From IMG/VR virus record IMGVR_UViG_3300020442_001390, positions 1 to 25,495 of that record: 25,495 nucleotides of DNA; one strand, given 5' to 3'. The notes under the pieces were generated by a model. The model did no database searches. It had not been told where the DNA came from and was given only the letters and a program-made list of their open reading frames with translations. This document shows, piece by piece, positions 23,153 to 25,495 of this stretch (positions are counted from its first letter, which is position 1; every line of letters starts with the position of its first letter). This stretch comes from a virus. The position numbers were made by a program, and so were the translations under genes.

Positions 23153-24029
23153 TTTAAAAATAGCTTTTGGAATGATCGTCTTTGAAGGCGATTATGTTTT
23201 AGAGGAATGTTTACAGCAAGTTTATCCGTATGCGTCCCAGATTCTCATAGCAGAAGGACCGGTTGAGTATTGGCAGCGTCAAGGTAGGACAACTTCTACT
23301 GATAGAACCAATGAAATACTAGATTCCTTTCCAGACCCCGACAACAAAATCCAGATTGTACACGGTCAATACTCAGAGAAGGATGAGCAGTGTAAAGCAT
23401 ACATGCAGTTTATTAACGACGACATAGACTATCTGTGGAATCTTGATTGTGACGAGCTATACAAAACCGAGGATTTAGAGAAAACTATTAAGTTTCTAGA
23501 AGAGTATAAACCTACCAGTGTGGGTGTCACAAGCTGTTCGTTCTATGGTGGCATAAATCACCACCTAACGGGGTTTGAGTTGCAAAAAGACAACTTCCTG
23601 CGTATATTTAAGTATGAGCCGGGAGCTACATGGCTGACGCATCGCCCGCCTACCATGAAATATTCCTCTGATATTCAAAGAAAGCACATTGACAGTGAGA
23701 CATTTTATTATCTGACAGGCGTTTTAATGTACCACTACTCATACGTGTTCCCCCATCAGGTGGCCAAGAAAGTCGGTTACTACAAGGATAGTGTATCCAA
23801 ACAGAATTGTATCGACAATTACTTTGAAAAAATATATTTGCCTTGGGTAAATGGCTCGATTCAGGATAGAATAGAGATAGAGAACACATACCTCGGAGTG
23901 CATGAGTTTAACCCTTGGGTAAGAGGCGAGTGCAGGACACAGGAATTTCTGGGTACGCATCCAGAGTCAATCATTCCAGACAAGATACACAAAAGAATAC
24001 ACAAGGAGCTAGGAGAGTACTTATGTTAG
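23145..24029 (+). CDS. GT-A glycosyltransferase, GT2-like
   Basis: With TTG 23145 the protein has 294 residues. It opens with the strand KIAFGMIVFEGDYVLEECLQ, as in transferases related to GT2 and to beta-1,4-GlcNAc-type enzymes, where the polypeptide starts almost at the first beta strand. QILIAEGPVEYW and GRTTSTDRTNEILDSF follow the 'D-G-S-T-D-x-T' pattern. The metal site is WNLDCDELYK (D101, D103, E104). Residues 205-225 (MYHYSYVFPHQVAKKVGYY) are typical of the family's C-terminal substrate loop. The gene overlaps the dehydratase by eight bases and the next gene by seven. Confidence 0.82.
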   Translation: MSDLKIAFGMIVFEGDYVLEECLQQVYPYASQILIAEGPVEYWQRQGRTTSTDRTNEILDSFPDPDNKIQIVHGQYSEKDEQCKAYMQFINDDIDYLWNLDCDELYKTEDLEKTIKFLEEYKPTSVGVTSCSFYGGINHHLTGFELQKDNFLRIFKYEPGATWLTHRPPTMKYSSDIQRKHIDSETFYYLTGVLMYHYSYVFPHQVAKKVGYYKDSVSKQNCIDNYFEKIYLPWVNGSIQDRIEIENTYLGVHEFNPWVRGECRTQEFLGTHPESIIPDKIHKRIHKELGEYLC

Positions 24030-24856
24030 CAGAACCAAAACCTTCACAAGAAGGCAATGACAGGATCAAGCAGGCTATTCAGTCTGGCGATCCTTTTATA
24101 GCTTCTAAAATCGGAGCAGTGGAGAGAACTGTAATCTCCGATAGACTGCAATTTAACGACTATAGCAACCAAACCAAGTTTTTTGCTTCCAATAACGCTG
24201 GTATATCTCCCGGCGATGATAATACGTTAGACTTCTTCTTTGAAATTTATACGTCTGCACTGCAAAACATATCATACTTGGGTTCTATGGAATCTTACGA
24301 AGAGGCTATTGTCATAGAGAATTTTGCTAGTCAAGCAGAGTTCTTTGAGCTAAGATTCTTAGAGCCTTTTTACTTTGATAACCCTTGGAGTGAAGCTCTT
24401 GAGGGTAAAAAAGTGCTTGTAATTCATCCTTTTGAGGAAGATATTAAAAACCAGTACGCACAGCGTGAACATCTTTTTGGACACAACGTATTGCCAGAGT
24501 TTAACCTCAAGACAATCAAATCAGAGCAGACAAATGGTGGAGGGCTTGCGTCTGGTGGAGACTTGAACTTTGCTGAGGCTCTGGAAATTATGACTGGCAA
24601 GATGGACAAGATTGATTATGATGTTGCACTTATAGGGTGTGGTGCATATGGCCTGATCCTAGCTGACTATGCACTCTCTCAAGAGAAGCAGGCGGTTCAC
24701 ATCGGAGGTGGTCTACAGATTATGTTTGGAATCAAAGGCAAGAGATGGGATAACCATCCTGATATCGGCCCTATGTACAACGATCACTGGTGTAGACCGC
24801 ACCACTCTACCAAGCCTGTTAGATTTGAAGCTATAGAAGGAGGCACATATTGGTAG
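24023..24856 (+). CDS. GT-D-like fold protein, putative glycosyltransferase
   Basis: ATG 24023 follows AGGAGAG and gives 277 residues; an earlier in-frame start would lie inside the previous gene. SKIGAVERTVI near the N-terminus fits the 'R-x-G-x-x-E' element that begins GT-D-type (DUF1792-like) transferases. A Rossmann-like centre VLVIHPFEEDIKNQYAQRE and DVALIGCGAYGLILADYA lead to HIGGGLQIMFGIKGKRWD and the ending VEGGTYW-like (AIEGGTYW). Many bacterial glycan clusters contain proteins with this end, to my recollection, but the family is poorly characterised. Ribosome sites and overlaps tie it to the cluster. GT-D membership is an inference. Confidence 0.75.
   Translation: MLAEPKPSQEGNDRIKQAIQSGDPFIASKIGAVERTVISDRLQFNDYSNQTKFFASNNAGISPGDDNTLDFFFEIYTSALQNISYLGSMESYEEAIVIENFASQAEFFELRFLEPFYFDNPWSEALEGKKVLVIHPFEEDIKNQYAQREHLFGHNVLPEFNLKTIKSEQTNGGGLASGGDLNFAEALEIMTGKMDKIDYDVALIGCGAYGLILADYALSQEKQAVHIGGGLQIMFGIKGKRWDNHPDIGPMYNDHWCRPHHSTKPVRFEAIEGGTYW
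24836..24843 (+). promoter_or_regulatory. Strong ribosome binding site selecting a TTG start at 24850
   Basis: GAAGGAGG lies six bases before TTG 24850 within the end of the previous gene. It is the best Shine-Dalgarno match in the window and supports the start of the terminal, incomplete gene. Confidence 0.6.
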
Positions 24857-25495
24857 TCCCAGTAGTTTTAATACATAGCGGGTTGCAACCATACCTGTAT
24901 ACGTGTATAAATCAAGCATTGAAAAACAATGAGGTCTACTTGTTGGGTTCATCTGACCCCTCAGTAGACCATTACAATTTTACGTATGTCAATCCGAGTG
25001 AACAAAATCTTGGTAAGGACATAAGAGAGTTCTCTGATATATATGTACACCTAAATACAACGCCTCCAGACTATGAACTATTCTGTTATACTAGATGGTT
25101 TATGCTTAGGAATTTTATGGAGGCAAATAGTCTGCCCGTGGTGATGTATATAGATTCTGATGTATTATTATTCCAAAATGCGACAGAAGGCTGGCAAAAC
25201 TTTAACAATTATATTATGTCACTGGTTCATAGAACATCTGGACATACATCTTTTATGACACAAGAGGGTATAAACAGTTTTTGTGATATGTTGATGAGTA
25301 TATATTCTGACAAAGCAGGATATCATTTCAATAAGATTAAATCCCATCTTGACATCAGACAGGCTGCTAGACTGCCGGGAGGTGTGTGCGACATGACACT
25401 GCTGGAGTATTTCCACTATCATGCAGAGTTCGGTGGAGGTCCGGGCAGAGTTGGGGAAATGATGTCAATTATCAATGATAGCACATACGACCATA
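24850..25495 (+). CDS. GT-A glycosyltransferase, N-terminal part (runs off the window)
   Basis: The frame is open from TTG 24850 to the right edge, giving 215 residues. It begins VVPVVLIHSGLQPYLYTCIN, as in sugar transferases that start near the first beta strand, and continues with VYLLGSSDPS, where a donor-binding loop is expected. YTRWFMLRNFMEAN is a helix preceding the metal site VVMYIDSDVLLFQN, with D-x-D in SDV (YIDSDV). GVCDMTLLEYF near residue 180 resembles the 'DQ/DM-x-x-L' helix of GT8/GT32-like enzymes. It overlaps the previous gene by seven bases. The rest, including any C-terminal domain, is outside the window. Confidence 0.78.
   Translation, partial: MVVPVVLIHSGLQPYLYTCINQALKNNEVYLLGSSDPSVDHYNFTYVNPSEQNLGKDIREFSDIYVHLNTTPPDYELFCYTRWFMLRNFMEANSLPVVMYIDSDVLLFQNATEGWQNFNNYIMSLVHRTSGHTSFMTQEGINSFCDMLMSIYSDKAGYHFNKIKSHLDIRQAARLPGGVCDMTLLEYFHYHAEFGGGPGRVGEMMSIINDSTYDH

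Overview
This window looks like part of a tailed double-stranded DNA bacteriophage genome, probably from an uncultivated phage. All 32 genes I can support lie on the plus strand. They are packed with 1-, 4- or 8-base overlaps and no intergenic gap exceeds 150 bases. Gene content is viral: replisome genes, very small membrane proteins, conserved phage zinc-ribbon proteins and a long sugar-transferase cluster. There is no tRNA, rRNA, CRISPR array or insertion sequence. Stops are TAA, TAG and TGA with no sign of recoding. Clear Shine-Dalgarno sites and sigma70-like promoters point to an ordinary bacterial host. A Tat-exported protein of a type common in planctomycete-like bacteria hints at the host, but this is inference.

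Region 1 (1-5716), replication and nucleotide metabolism. It holds the end of a Vsr/DUF559-like nuclease, a helical protein of unknown role, a zinc-ribbon protein, a DnaB-type helicase, two tiny membrane proteins, a DnaG-type primase (zinc finger plus TOPRIM), a deoxynucleoside monophosphate kinase and a Cas4/RecB-like nuclease with cysteines suited to an Fe-S cluster.

Region 2 (5730-9062), accessory block. It holds a one-helix membrane peptide, a DUF1501 protein with a twin-arginine signal, a soluble PAP2 phosphatase/haloperoxidase-like enzyme with intact motifs, a composite lysine-rich phage protein that is probably virion-associated, and a 50-residue Lar-like zinc ribbon.

Region 3 (9063-13447), replicative polymerase. 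A sigma70-like promoter leads into DNA polymerase III alpha, which is encoded as two separate genes with a DEDDh proofreading exonuclease gene between them. The split falls in the linker between palm and fingers. The PHP domain has lost its metal ligands. A second, similar promoter precedes a single-stranded DNA-binding protein.

Region 4 (13449 to the right edge), glycan cluster. It has about ten glycosyltransferase-like genes of GT-A, GT-B and possibly GT-D type, an FkbM methyltransferase, a dTDP-glucose 4,6-dehydratase, a degraded nucleotidyltransferase-like protein and a truncated methyltransferase-like protein. The last gene runs off the window. The cluster probably builds or modifies a surface glycan of the host or the virion.

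The main points of interest are the split polymerase with its nested exonuclease, the phage-borne Tat-exported DUF1501 protein paired with a PAP2 enzyme, and degenerate catalytic or metal sites in several glycan genes. Family calls come from motifs read by eye. No database search was possible.
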